This document shows positions 48,670 through 56,786 of a stretch of DNA of 64,000 bases, piece after piece. The position numbers and the translations under genes are program-made. The DNA is from Saccharopolyspora pogona (GTDB lineage Bacteria; Actinomycetota; Actinomycetes; Mycobacteriales; Pseudonocardiaceae), in assembly GCF_014697215.1 (NCBI RefSeq), contig NZ_CP031143.1, forward strand, positions 22,103-86,102, in the 5' to 3' direction. The notes under the pieces are model-generated. The model was not told where the DNA came from, searched no databases, and saw nothing but the letters and a program-made list of their open reading frames with translations. Positions within the stretch are counted from its first letter, which is position 1; each line of letters begins with the position of its first letter.

Positions 48670-49769
48670 TCTGGGGTATCGACATTTCGAGATACCAGGC
48701 CGGAATCGACCTGGACAAGGCGCGGGCCGAGGGCTTCGACTTCGTCCTCATCAAAGCGACGCAGGGCAGTTCGTGGGTGGATCCCCAGTTCGCCCGCAAC
48801 CTCGCCGCCGCCCGCGCCGCGGGCCTGCTGCATGCCGCCTACCACTACCAGGAGGGCAGCGTCAGCGCGGCGGCGCAGGCCGACCACATTGCACGAGTCG
48901 TGCCGCAAGACTGCCCGGTGATCCTCGACGTGGAGAAGGGTGGCGGCCCGGCCGCGCTGACTCGGGATCTCACCCAGCGGTTGCGGGACAAGGGCTATCT
49001 GCTGCCCTTGTTGTATTTGCCGGAGTGGTACTGGCGCGAGCTCGGCCGGCCGTCCCTGGCTGGTCTGCCGCCGCTGTGGTATTCGCGATACCCCTCCAAT
49101 CGCGCCGGTAGCGCCTCGGAGGTCTACGCCCGCAACCAAACCTGGCTGGATGGCCTGTGGGGCGGCTACGGGGGTTTGAGCGTCGCTGTTCTGCAGTTCA
49201 CCGACCAGGGCCGGGTCGCTGGCCGTTCGCCGGTCGACTGCAACGCATTCCGCGGCACCCGCGAACAGCTTGCCGCGCTGCTCGGCGGCTCTGGTGGCGC
49301 ATCTGGCGCCGTTTCCGCACAGGAGGAGGACGACTTGACCCCCGAACAGGACGAGCGCTTGAAGCGCATCGAGAAAGAGCTGGTCGGCTCGTGGGACGCC
49401 AACGGTGTCCCGAAGGGCTGGGGCACCGACATCGGGCCGCGCACGGTCGTCGCGATGCTCGTCGACCTCGTCAACGCACTGTTGGGCGAGCAGCTGTCCA
49501 CCTATCCCAACAGCAAGATCAAGCTGTCGGCAGTCAGGGCGATCCGCGACAACAACGGCCTGTTGTTCCAGCTTCCGGCGATGATCAACGCGGCCGGGCA
49601 GGCTGATCCCGCGAAGGTCGCCGCTGCGCTGCGCCCGGTGCTCGCCGATGTCGTCGGCCCGGTCGTGGCCGAGTCCGTACGCGCAGCGCTCGGCGAGGAC
49701 AACCAGGCGCAGGCCGACGCGATCGTTACTGAGTTGGCGCAGCGGCTGGCGGGAGGTGTGGCGGCATGA
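48666..49769 (+). CDS. GH25 lysozyme endolysin
   Basis: The 367-residue endolysin has a GH25 muramidase domain at 1-205: GIDISRYQAGID with Asp6, VILDVEKGGG with Asp88 and Glu90, and LPPLWYSRYP. It should cut the N-acetylmuramic acid-GlcNAc bond. A Gly/Ser linker and an acidic helical C-terminal segment (LTPEQDERLKRIEKEL) follow, which may bind wall or oligomerise. GTG 48666 overlaps the preceding stop. The holin overlaps its end. Confidence 0.9.
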   Translation: MIWGIDISRYQAGIDLDKARAEGFDFVLIKATQGSSWVDPQFARNLAAARAAGLLHAAYHYQEGSVSAAAQADHIARVVPQDCPVILDVEKGGGPAALTRDLTQRLRDKGYLLPLLYLPEWYWRELGRPSLAGLPPLWYSRYPSNRAGSASEVYARNQTWLDGLWGGYGGLSVAVLQFTDQGRVAGRSPVDCNAFRGTREQLAALLGGSGGASGAVSAQEEDDLTPEQDERLKRIEKELVGSWDANGVPKGWGTDIGPRTVVAMLVDLVNALLGEQLSTYPNSKIKLSAVRAIRDNNGLLFQLPAMINAAGQADPAKVAAALRPVLADVVGPVVAESVRAALGEDNQAQADAIVTELAQRLAGGVAA

Positions 49770-50089
49770 GCAACGTTGAGCTGACCGCGCTGGTCGTCTC
49801 CGGACTTGTGGGCCTGGTGATCCCGTGGCTGACCGAGCTGGTCACGCACTCAGCGGCCCGTACCGAGCTGAAATCCGTGGTGACTGCGGCGTTGTCGGCG
49901 ATTACCGGCGCGGTGTCGACCGTCGCTGTTGTCCCGGGCGCGGACTGGCGGGCGTATCTGCTGGCCATCGGCACGGCGTGGGTCTTCTCGATGCGCACCT
50001 ACTTCGCCGGTTTCGTCCGGCCGATCGCGCCCAGCAGCGGCATCGGCGCACCGCAGGCGAAGCACGCTGCGCCCGACGCCGCCGAGTAG
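49766..50089 (+). CDS. Holin
   Basis: The 107-residue protein has two membrane helices (about 5-25, LTALVVSGLVGLVIPWLTEL; and 35-57) separated by a short loop, then a third weak segment and a charged tail. It overlaps the endolysin gene by four bases. Two-helix holins next to GH25 endolysins are typical. Inner-membrane pore formation is inferred. Confidence 0.75.
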   Translation: MSNVELTALVVSGLVGLVIPWLTELVTHSAARTELKSVVTAALSAITGAVSTVAVVPGADWRAYLLAIGTAWVFSMRTYFAGFVRPIAPSSGIGAPQAKHAAPDAAE

Positions 50090-50123
50090 CACCACGCAGG
50101 CCCAGTGAGGCGGAAAGCACAGC

Positions 50124-50153
50124 AGCCCCCAGTGCCCGATGGCGCTGGGGGCT
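50124..50153 (+). terminator. Terminator after the holin gene
   Basis: AGCCCCCAGTGCC pairs with GGCGCTGGGGGCT around CGAT and is followed by CTTTC. Confidence 0.8.
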
Positions 50154-50206
50154 CTTTCGTGTCTCGCCCCCTGATCAGGAACAACGACTTTGAAAGGACT
50201 GCGGAC

Positions 50207-52126
50207 ATGGCGGCATCCTTGGCCGGCTCGTGGCAGCCGGTCACCACCCGCTCGACGCTGAACCCGCACTACCTGGATCCGGTCACCGGGGCGCCGAGCC
50301 GCGACGCGATCCCACAGACCCCGGCCCGGTTCGGCCGCACCCTGCGGCGGGTGCTGCAACACGGCATCCAGCAGGTTCGCCTGGAGTGGCGCAACGTCTA
50401 CTGCCAGGTTGACGACCCCGGGGAGGTCGACGGCCCGAACCCGGTGTGGATCCGGGCGTCCATCGAGTACCCGGCTGGGGCATGGCGGCAAGTCAACGGC
50501 TCCACCACCTGGTCAGCGACGACGGCCTACGCGGTCGGGGACCAGGTGCTGCACGACGGCGTGCGGTACGTGGCGGGCGCGGCCACGACCGCCGGGCAGT
50601 CGCCGGCGGCGGGCGGCCCGTGGCGGCCGGTGCGGTTGTTCCCGGTGACGTGGACGGGCACGACGGACACCGCGACCGTCCAACCTGGGCAGACAGTCAT
50701 GTCCGACCCGATTGACCTTAGTGATGTGCGGCTGCTGGCAGGGGAGCGGCTGGCGGTGGGCCTGCTCGCCTTCACCGGCGGCGTGGGCAGCATCGTCAGC
50801 GGCGCGGATGCGATCGCCGGGGACTTCGTGTGCGACTTCCCGACCGCGCCATGGCCGGGCGCGGCCGACGACTTGGTGGTGCAGCCGGTCACCGACCAGA
50901 CCTCGATGCCGGTCGGAACGCCGCTGCCGATGCCGACTGTTGTCGAGGGATTGTCGCCCAACCCCAACACCGTGATGGCGCTGGGCGATTCGCTGTTCCA
51001 GGGGCTGTACGACTCCGACATCGACGGCGATACCGGCGGGTTCATCCCTCGTGCGTTGCGAGCGACCCAGCACTACCGGATGTCGGTGTCCGGTCAGCGC
51101 GCCGATTCACTGTCGTTGCCAACGCAGGTCACGACGTGGCGGGATGAACTGCTCGCCCGGTACAACGTCGTGATCACCGACCTGGGCGGCAACGACGCTG
51201 TGCGGTCCGATGGCACCACCGACATCTCGAGCAACACGGCGATGGTGCAGGCCCGCATGACCGCGCTGTGGCGCTACCTCGCGCAGCGCTGCCCGAACGT
51301 GTGGGCCACCACGATCACCCCGTGGACTGCGAGCACGGACGGCTGGTCGACGCTGGCCGGGCAGTCGCGGGCGAACCAGATCATGGGCGGCACGAACGGC
51401 CTTGATGGCGTGTGGGGACGGCTCCGCACCTGGTTCCGGGATGGCTGCCCGATCCAGGTGTTCGGGCGGACGGTTCGCGCCGGCGAGGGCGAGCACCCGT
51501 TGGCCGGGATCGTCGACGTCGGATATGCCATCACCGACCCCGCATCTGGCTGGAAGTGGAAGGCCGGACTAACCACGGACGGGATGCACCCGACCGCGGC
51601 CGGCCACCAGCTCATGGCCACGGCGTTGACCCCGTACTTGCCCGCGCTCGCCCGTGGCGGCCGGATCGAGGATCTCCCAGCGGGGTCGTTCGGTGGGGCG
51701 TGGCAGTCCGGTACCGGGATGGTGCAGTCCCTGCGGAACACGACTGTGCCGGTCACGTGCCTGTCGTCCACGGTGGACGAGCCGCGAGGCTGTACCTACT
51801 CGGCCGGGGTGTTCACGGCGTTGGTTGAGGGGGAGTGGGACTTCGACTGGTCGCTGCAGTGGTGCGGCGGTGATAGCTCGATCCGGTGGGGGTTCCTCGC
51901 ACCACCGGACTACCTGGCCAACCCGGTGAAGAGGTACGGGGCGCAGGGGGTTGGTGGCTCGGTCGAGGTGTTTTCGGGCTCGGCGACGCTCTGCCTGAAA
52001 GCCGGTCAGCAGATGGTGTTGTGGATGTCGTCGAAGAACACGACCGCCGATTCGGCGTTGTGGGGCACGGGCGGGTCCGTGAGCCTTCGGGCATCCTGGC
52101 GCGGCCTCCGACGCTCGCAGACCTGA
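50207..52126 (+). CDS. SGNH/GDSL hydrolase, probable tail-associated esterase
   Basis: The 639-residue protein has an N-terminal beta-rich region (1-250), then an SGNH hydrolase domain with GDSLFQG near 261, GGND near 327 and DGMHPTAAGH near 458, the Ser, Gly-Asn and Asp-His blocks. A further beta domain ends the chain. Such proteins are carbohydrate deacetylases or esterases on virions. GAAAGGA precedes ATG 50207; an upstream frame start at 50105 lies over the terminator. It follows the lysis genes, separated by the holin terminator. Confidence 0.85.
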   Translation: MAASLAGSWQPVTTRSTLNPHYLDPVTGAPSRDAIPQTPARFGRTLRRVLQHGIQQVRLEWRNVYCQVDDPGEVDGPNPVWIRASIEYPAGAWRQVNGSTTWSATTAYAVGDQVLHDGVRYVAGAATTAGQSPAAGGPWRPVRLFPVTWTGTTDTATVQPGQTVMSDPIDLSDVRLLAGERLAVGLLAFTGGVGSIVSGADAIAGDFVCDFPTAPWPGAADDLVVQPVTDQTSMPVGTPLPMPTVVEGLSPNPNTVMALGDSLFQGLYDSDIDGDTGGFIPRALRATQHYRMSVSGQRADSLSLPTQVTTWRDELLARYNVVITDLGGNDAVRSDGTTDISSNTAMVQARMTALWRYLAQRCPNVWATTITPWTASTDGWSTLAGQSRANQIMGGTNGLDGVWGRLRTWFRDGCPIQVFGRTVRAGEGEHPLAGIVDVGYAITDPASGWKWKAGLTTDGMHPTAAGHQLMATALTPYLPALARGGRIEDLPAGSFGGAWQSGTGMVQSLRNTTVPVTCLSSTVDEPRGCTYSAGVFTALVEGEWDFDWSLQWCGGDSSIRWGFLAPPDYLANPVKRYGAQGVGGSVEVFSGSATLCLKAGQQMVLWMSSKNTTADSALWGTGGSVSLRASWRGLRRSQT

Positions 52127-52130
52127 CGAA

Positions 52131-52164
52131 GGGGCTCCCGGTACGTGTGGGTATCGGGAGCCCC
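52131..52164. terminator. Bidirectional terminator between convergent genes
   Basis: GGGGCTCCCG pairs with CGGGAGCCCC across a 14-base loop; it separates the SGNH gene from the leftward gene at 52218. Confidence 0.75.
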
Positions 52165-52217
52165 CTTTGTCAGGGTTTCGGGTCAGTCGTCTTTCCGCAT
52201 GGCGCGGGCCTTCGGGT

Positions 52218-52400
52218 TCAGGGGCGCTCGCTGGCCAAGCGGTCCACAACCTGGGCAAGCCCAACGAGTCCTGCGATATTGAGCTCGCCAACCAAATCGT
52301 CATCTTCGAGTGCATCGGCGGCGAGCATGTCCTCGATCTGGGTTATCCGGTCGATGTCCAGCATGCCGTGCATCCTGTGTTGTTCGTCTTCCCATGCCAT
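52218..52400 (-). CDS. Small acidic protein (60 aa)
   Basis: GGAGGG precedes its ATG at 52400. The product (MAWEDEQHRMHGMLDIDRIT, then a Leu/Asp-rich helix) is acidic and unrecognised. It is the last gene of the leftward accessory cluster. Confidence 0.55.
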   Translation of the reverse strand: MAWEDEQHRMHGMLDIDRITQIEDMLAADALEDDDLVGELNIAGLVGLAQVVDRLASERP

Positions 52401-52526
52401 TGCATCCCTCCAACTTGGGGCCCGGGACAGTTTCAGGAGTTCAGGGCCTCCAGGTGTCGGGCCTTGCGGCTATTGTTGATCGCACAGGCTCGCCCGGTGG
52501 TTGGCCGGGTCGGGGTGAGGGTAGAA

Positions 52527-52563
52527 GATGCCCCGCGGTGTCGTGGTTGGGCCGCGGGGCATC
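52527..52563 (-). terminator. Terminator after the DnaJ-type zinc gene
   Basis: GATGCCCCGCGG pairs with CCGCGGGGCATC around 13 bases, just downstream of the stop of the leftward gene at 52580. Confidence 0.75.
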
Positions 52564-52579
52564 GCCATGTCCGGGCTCT

Positions 52580-52837
52580 TTAGGCCTTACCTGTTCCGCC
52601 GCAGCGGATGCACGGGATACCCGCGCCGTCCGGGTGCTTGCCTGATTCACCGCTTCCTTTGCAGTTCGGGCAGGTGATGCCGTGCAGCGGCCGGGTCGCG
52701 ATCATCATCAGCTGCTGTGAGCTGACCTCGATGTCGATGACGTCGCCACTGGTGGTGACGACCTGCAGGATCGGCTGGCCAGCATCGTCGGTGAGTGTGA
52801 CGCGCCGTGCTGTGAGGCGTTGGGCGGTGTTGGTCAT
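52580..52837 (-). CDS. Small DnaJ-type zinc-finger protein
   Basis: From ATG 52837 (GGAGGGG upstream) the 85-residue protein has a beta N-terminal half and CPNCKGSGESGKHP...CIRCGGTG, two CxxCxGxG knuckles of the DnaJ zinc-finger type. An earlier frame start at 52867 lacks a ribosome site. Such mini proteins are frequent in actinobacterial mobile elements; role unknown. Confidence 0.6.
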   Translation of the reverse strand: MTNTAQRLTARRVTLTDDAGQPILQVVTTSGDVIDIEVSSQQLMMIATRPLHGITCPNCKGSGESGKHPDGAGIPCIRCGGTGKA

Positions 52838-53075
52838 CGGAACCCCTCCGGTGTTCTGCAGGCTCATCGGTGCTGATTGCTATCGCCCATGATGGTCGCG
52901 CTGTTGATGGGGCGGGATCAGCTGATCGCGTGGTGGCCTGCCATCGCGGGGGATCAAGAGCCCCCGTACGTCGTGTTTGCTGGCCCATTTGCCCGTACAG
53001 GCTCCTGATCGTCTTGTTGGCAATCTTGTGCCTCGTGGCAGGTTCGAGGGCTCTCAAGGCGTTCTGCGCCGTCGA

Positions 53076-53213
53076 TCACTCGGTTTGGGGCGCCATGTGG
53101 CCGTCGTCGGCGGGGTCTTCTTCTGGAAGCACTGCGGCCAGCCACGAACGCAGGTCGGGGGCCCCTTCGTAGGGCCGTTCGTGGCCGCTCGTCTTGTCCT
53201 CGTGGTCAGTCAT
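53076..53213 (-). CDS. 45-aa acidic protein
   Basis: ATG 53213 opens a 45-codon frame, MTDHEDKTSGHERPYEGAPD then LRSWLAAVLPEEDPADDG, ending at 53076. It has a compositional bias like real genes nearby. No family is recognised. Confidence 0.4.
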   Translation of the reverse strand: MTDHEDKTSGHERPYEGAPDLRSWLAAVLPEEDPADDGHMAPQTE

Positions 53214-53266
53214 GCTCGATACATCGGCAGCGTGGCGTGGTGGCCTGACAAGCCTGACATTCGCGG

Positions 53267-53611
53267 TCAGTCGTCCCGCGGTTCGTCATGCCAGGCGAGT
53301 CCGCCGGCCACCATTTCCTCCAGGACCCGCCGCACCGCGTCGATGTCGTCGATCCCGGCGATGGCCGCCAGGTCCTTGGGCGGGTATGGGCCACCGCCGT
53401 GGCGGGTGACCACGTTGCGGATCGCATGGGTGATTTCCAGGTCGTGGGTCTGTTGGGCGACTGGCTCCAGCTCGGCGAGCACCTGCTCCAACCACGTGGT
53501 GTCTTCCCCGGCTGCTCGACGCTGGGTGATCTCGCTACGTACCGACGCCACGAGGTCGGCAACGACGGTGACGATCCGGGCGATCTCTCGGTCTTGGTCG
53601 GAGGGTTCCAC
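53267..53611 (-). CDS. Winged-helix-type small protein
   Basis: The 114-residue product from GTG 53611 has a helical N-terminus (DREIARIVTVVADLVASVRS) and a C-terminal segment (PPKDLAAIAGIDDIDAVRRV) with the pattern of a winged-helix domain. It is leftward like its neighbours. A regulatory role is likely but unproven. Confidence 0.55.
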   Translation of the reverse strand: MEPSDQDREIARIVTVVADLVASVRSEITQRRAAGEDTTWLEQVLAELEPVAQQTHDLEITHAIRNVVTRHGGGPYPPKDLAAIAGIDDIDAVRRVLEEMVAGGLAWHDEPRDD

Positions 53612-54128
53612 GCTTCCAGCCTGCGCTTGCTGTGCCGCTCGGGTGCCAGGGTCGAAGGGCTCCGCCTCGCGCGCGTCTACTTACGAAACTCACCCTCACC
53701 AGAGCAGGCCAGCGCCCGACCACGTCCAGAGTTGGCTGCGCATAAGTCTGTTACGTAGGGAACCCCGACGTAGGAGGGGTTTCCTACGTGCGCGGGGGGC
53801 GCGGGGGGCGGCGTAGCCCCCCGGTGGTGTTCTTCCTATAAACCAGTGTTCTTCTCCCGGTGGTCTTCTAAAGAGAGCGGAAAAACCTACGTTGGTTTTC
53901 CCGCACTGGTTGCGACCTGCCCGAACAGGCGTTTATGCAGGTCGCACCATGTCCGAAAACCCGCACTGGTGTGATCATTCCGTGATCATCGCCGAAGCCT
54001 GTCGCATCGTCGCAGGTCAGAACCAGTGCGGAAAATCCGATGTGGTTGCGACCAGTAGGAACGACGAGATGCCAGCGGGCCCCCAACCTAACCGGTTGGG
54101 GGCCCGCTTTCGGCATGCTCGGGGCAGT
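53612..54128. other. Gene-free repeat-rich region, origin-like
   Basis: No gene is supported in these 517 bases. They hold ACGTAGG/CCTACGT repeats (53753-53759, 53768-53774, 53783-53789, 53886), four variants of CCGCACTGGT or its complement (53900, 53970, 54025, 54050 region), inverted GCGACCTGC and GCAGGTCGC flanking 53911-53946, and TGATCA twice. A Rep-like gene follows at once. Iteron-type origin is inferred. Confidence 0.5.
54074..54108 (-). terminator. Terminator after the Rep-like gene
   Basis: AGCGGGCCCCCAACC pairs perfectly with GGTTGGGGGCCCGCT around TAACC, 20 bases beyond the stop of the leftward Rep-like gene. Confidence 0.85.
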
Positions 54129-54590
54129 TCAGGCGGCGTCGTCGCCGCGCTCCTTGGCCACCTGCTTCAGGATCTGGGCGACCTCGTCGGGGTCATCGGT
54201 CACCCACCAGGTGTAAGGCCCATACAGGCCGCCGATGTTCTTGCCGTTCTTGTCGACGGTCCCGGCGGGGTAGCGGATTCGCTCGCCGCGGTAGACGTAG
54301 CCGAACTTCTGCAGCTCCTTGATCGCGCCGTCGATGGCGGTCTTGCCGTCCTTGTTCTGGCGCTCGATTAGGTCGACGGTGATGTCGAAGCCTTCCTTGT
54401 GGCTGGCCAGGTTCAGGAACAGGCCCTTGGCCTTCAGGCTCAGTCGGGGATCACGGGCGAGTGCGTTGGTGACAAGCGTGAAGTGGTCGCCAGCCATCCG
54501 GCCACGGCGGAGTCCGCCGATGAATTCGTCGCGGGACAACGATGGTCCTTCCCCGCCCGGTGCCAGGTTCGGGTTTGCGACACGTTCCAC
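54129..54590 (-). CDS. Rep-like winged-helix protein
   Basis: The 153-residue protein contains HFTLVTNALARDPRLSLKAK and GLFLNLASHKEGFDITVDLI, then KDGKTAIDGAIKELQKFGYV, the HTH_36-like domain of replication initiators and DnaD-type proteins. It ends acidic. It lies next to the repeat-rich stretch, and a GTAAACCCTAC element lies upstream at 54730-54740, matching half of the Scr1-type repressor operator. Replication initiation under repressor control is inferred. Confidence 0.65.
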   Translation of the reverse strand: MERVANPNLAPGGEGPSLSRDEFIGGLRRGRMAGDHFTLVTNALARDPRLSLKAKGLFLNLASHKEGFDITVDLIERQNKDGKTAIDGAIKELQKFGYVYRGERIRYPAGTVDKNGKNIGGLYGPYTWWVTDDPDEVAQILKQVAKERGDDAA

Positions 54591-54729
54591 ACCTGGCTAG
54601 CGCTGGTGTGGGGTGTACCCGTACCATCGGCACCGAACGATTTGGGTCGTTGAAACCGTCGCCCTCGCCTGCCAAAGCTTGGGGCGGCGGTTTCTTTTTG
54701 TCTTGTGACCGGGTGGGTCACCTGATCGA

Positions 54730-54740
54730 GTAAACCCTAC
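54730..54740. promoter_or_regulatory. GTAAACCCTAC half-operator upstream of the Rep-like gene
   Basis: GTAAACCCTAC repeats the half-site of the palindrome at 56020-56044. GTGACC and GGTCAC form a further inverted pair at about 54705-54721. The Scr1-type repressor could thus control this gene as well as itself. Confidence 0.5.
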
Positions 54741-54831
54741 AACATCAACACTGTGAACGGCCGTAGCGAAACGCCCGAACGCGTCAGCCCGCGTGGCACG
54801 ATGGAACCGGCGACGGCCGCGCCAGAACACA

Positions 54832-54866
54832 GAGACGCCCCTGGACCACCGTTCCAGGGGCGTCTC
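54832..54866 (-). terminator. Terminator after the DUF397 gene
   Basis: GAGACGCCCCTGGA pairs with TCCAGGGGCGTCTC around a seven-base loop, downstream of the DUF397 stop. Confidence 0.8.
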
Positions 54867-54883
54867 GTTCGTTTAGGGCCAGG

Positions 54884-55090
54884 TCAGATGTCGAACTGGC
54901 CGGCCTTCACGCGGCTGGTGAATGCCGCCCACTGCTGGCGGTCCACCGTGAAGTGGCCCAGCTCGCGGGCTTTGGTGTCACGAACGCCCACCGCAGCGTT
55001 CGTGATCGCCACCTCCACACACTGACCTGCGCCATTGCCGCCCGAACGGGACGACTTGCGCCAGGAGTTGGCTTGGAACTCCATGCTCAT
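54884..55090 (-). CDS. DUF397 protein (partner of the XRE/DUF5753 regulator)
   Basis: The 68-residue protein, MSMEFQANSWRKSSRSGGNG then CVEVAITNAAVGVRDTKARE, is a clear DUF397 member. In actinobacteria DUF397 genes sit just after an Scr1-type XRE regulator and act as its antitoxin-like or effector partner. It starts four bases after the regulator stop, with AGGAGGTG upstream. Confidence 0.9.
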   Translation of the reverse strand: MSMEFQANSWRKSSRSGGNGAGQCVEVAITNAAVGVRDTKARELGHFTVDRQQWAAFTSRVKAGQFDI

Positions 55091-55094
55091 CTCG

Positions 55095-55949
55095 TTACAC
55101 CTCCTTTCGGGTCTTCTCGATCAGTCTCGCTGAGTCCTTCGGGCTCAACGCACTCGCCGTCAGGTGGTTCATCAGGTGCCGATGCTGGGTGATGTCGGCA
55201 AGCTCTTCGAACCATATGGCCCGGACCAGAGTCTCGATGTAGACGACTCCCGGATCGTCCGGCTGGTCAAAGTCCATGATGGTGAACGGGCCACGCGATG
55301 CGCGCATCACATCACCACCGTTCGGCACTACCTGCAGGCTGACGGTCGGCAGGTTCGCCATCTCCAGGAGATGGTCAAGCTGGTCGCGCTTCACCGCATC
55401 CGGGGCGTCGTAGGAGGTCAGCGCGAACTCTGTGGTGATCGCCCACAGCTGCACTGGGCATTCTGAGCGCGTCAGGATCTCCTTGCGCTGCAGGCGGACC
55501 TGTCGCCGGGATTCCAGCGTCACGTTGGTCACGTGGTCGTTGATGGGATCCATCAACATGTGCACGTAGCCCTCGGATTGCAGTAGTCCGGGGATGATCA
55601 GTGGTTCCCACGACGTCACTTGCCGCGCCCCGTCCTCAAGGCCAAGGAACACCTCGAATCCGGTGGGCTGCCTCGCATCCGGCAGGTTGTCCCACCAGTC
55701 TTTTCGCTTCAGCAGTTTCAGCTGCTCATCGAACCAGGCGGTTTCGTGCTCGGCGTCGTAGGCACGTAGCAGAGCGAGGATGAGTTTGCGCTGCGGTTGT
55801 CGGCGACGGTTCTCCAGGTGGGAGATCGCGCCCTCGCTGTAGCCGGTGGCCTTGGCTGCGGCGTCCTGGCTCATGCCGGCCTGCTTCCGCAGCTTGATCA
55901 TTTTGAACGCAATGGATCGTTGCAAGACGGTTGGGCTTTTGCCGCTCAC
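55095..55949 (-). CDS. Scr1-type XRE regulator with DUF5753
   Basis: From GTG 55949 the 284-residue protein has an XRE HTH (KMIKLRKQAGMSQDAAAKAT, then GYSEGAISHLENRRRQPQRK) and the DUF5753 domain (WEPLIIPGLLQSEGYVHMLM, RRQVRLQRKEILTRSECPVQ, LPTVSLQVVPNGGDVMRASR). This pair is typical of Streptomyces and Amycolatopsis. The longer frame from 56249 runs over the promoter and operator and is rejected. It is divergent from the gene at 56194. Confidence 0.88.
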   Translation of the reverse strand: MSGKSPTVLQRSIAFKMIKLRKQAGMSQDAAAKATGYSEGAISHLENRRRQPQRKLILALLRAYDAEHETAWFDEQLKLLKRKDWWDNLPDARQPTGFEVFLGLEDGARQVTSWEPLIIPGLLQSEGYVHMLMDPINDHVTNVTLESRRQVRLQRKEILTRSECPVQLWAITTEFALTSYDAPDAVKRDQLDHLLEMANLPTVSLQVVPNGGDVMRASRGPFTIMDFDQPDDPGVVYIETLVRAIWFEELADITQHRHLMNHLTASALSPKDSARLIEKTRKEV

Positions 55950-56019
55950 GGCCTTGTCTCCCTCGCTGGTTGGTGATGGGAGAAGGGTACGGGCGGGACA
56001 CGATCGGCGTATCGCATGC

Positions 56020-56044
56020 GTAAACCCTACCCGGTAGGGTTTAC
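56020..56044. promoter_or_regulatory. 25-base operator of the Scr1-type repressor
   Basis: GTAAACCCTACC, then C, then GGTAGGGTTTAC form a perfect palindrome between the divergent repressor and the gene at 56194. A -10-like TACTAT follows on the right. A half-site recurs at 54730-54740. Confidence 0.75.
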
Positions 56045-56153
56045 TACTATTAAGGTCATCTTCAATGGTGACCAGCTCACCGTAGACCACCGGCGCGGGA
56101 CGGTTGACCAGCACCACGAAACCACCAACCAAAGTGCCCGCCCCGCGCCGGTC

Positions 56154-56171
56154 ACCAACCACCAACCACAG
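56154..56171 (+). promoter_or_regulatory. Start-associated CCACCAACCACA leader
   Basis: ACCAACCACCAACCACAG precedes the ribosome site of the gene at 56194, and AACCACCAACC also occurs at about 56119. This is the same motif seen before four early genes. Confidence 0.4.
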
Positions 56172-56193
56172 TGCAGAGACCCGGAGAACACCA

Positions 56194-56601
56194 ATGAACG
56201 ACCTGTTCAAGATCTCCGCCACTTCGTCGACCGGCGCCCCCTTCGTCACCAGCGCACCGAACCCGGCCGCCGCGTACGCCGCCGCCCGGATGTTCGCTGA
56301 CGAGGGCTACATCAACCCGGCCAAGCCGATCGAATGGCAGCTCGTGCCGAACTTCGGGCTGATCGTCGAGTGCTTCGTCCGCATCGACGACGGCCCCACA
56401 CACCTAGTGCTCCTCGAACCCGGCCAGCGCGTCACCACCACCCTCGAAACCTGCTGCGCCGCAACACTCGAGCTCACCGGCGACAAGGTCGAGGTCACCA
56501 CCGCCCGCGGCGCACGTGGCATCCCCTGCCCGCTCTGCCACACCACGTGGGCCGCCCGCTTCGACCAGCTCAACGCGCGCATCGCGGCGGTGTCCGCCTG
56601 A
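56194..56601 (+). CDS. Conserved-type hypothetical protein, zinc-knuckle end
   Basis: The 135-residue product (MNDLFKISATSSTGAPFVTS and onward) ends with GIPCPLCHTTWAARFDQL, a CPLC half-knuckle. CGGAGA lies upstream of ATG 56194. It is first in a rightward unit controlled by the Scr1-type operator. No family is recognised. Confidence 0.6.
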   Translation: MNDLFKISATSSTGAPFVTSAPNPAAAYAAARMFADEGYINPAKPIEWQLVPNFGLIVECFVRIDDGPTHLVLLEPGQRVTTTLETCCAATLELTGDKVEVTTARGARGIPCPLCHTTWAARFDQLNARIAAVSA

Positions 56602-56703
56602 TGGCCGCCGAACCGCAGATCCCGCAGCCGACCGGCGATATCGCGGAGCTGCTGCAGCGCTGGCCCGCTACAACAAGGACACCCCGGCGGACTCCGCGAC
56701 GCC
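56601..56703 (+). pseudogene. Gene truncated at the palindrome centre
   Basis: ATG 56601 overlaps the previous stop and opens MAAEPQIPQPTGDIAELLQR. Shifting frame near 56663 continues as ARYNKDTPADSATPVGWLQ, which suggests one missing base. The gene then runs into the inverted copy, so its C-terminus is lost. This is probably sequencing error at the fold-back. Confidence 0.5.
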
Positions 56704-56786
56704 CGTGGGCTGGTTGCAGCCTGCCGGCAGCTGCCCGCGATATCGCCGGGTCCGGCCTGCGGGGATCTGTGCTGGTTCGGCGGCCA

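Larger units (their letters stand above)
49402..56703. repeat. First arm of a large inverted repeat
   Basis: The segment is repeated in reverse complement at 56704-64000. The coordinate sum of paired bases is 113402 to 113406, shifting by one where the second arm lost a base. The repeat reaches the window edge, so its true outer limit is not seen. Confidence 0.95.
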
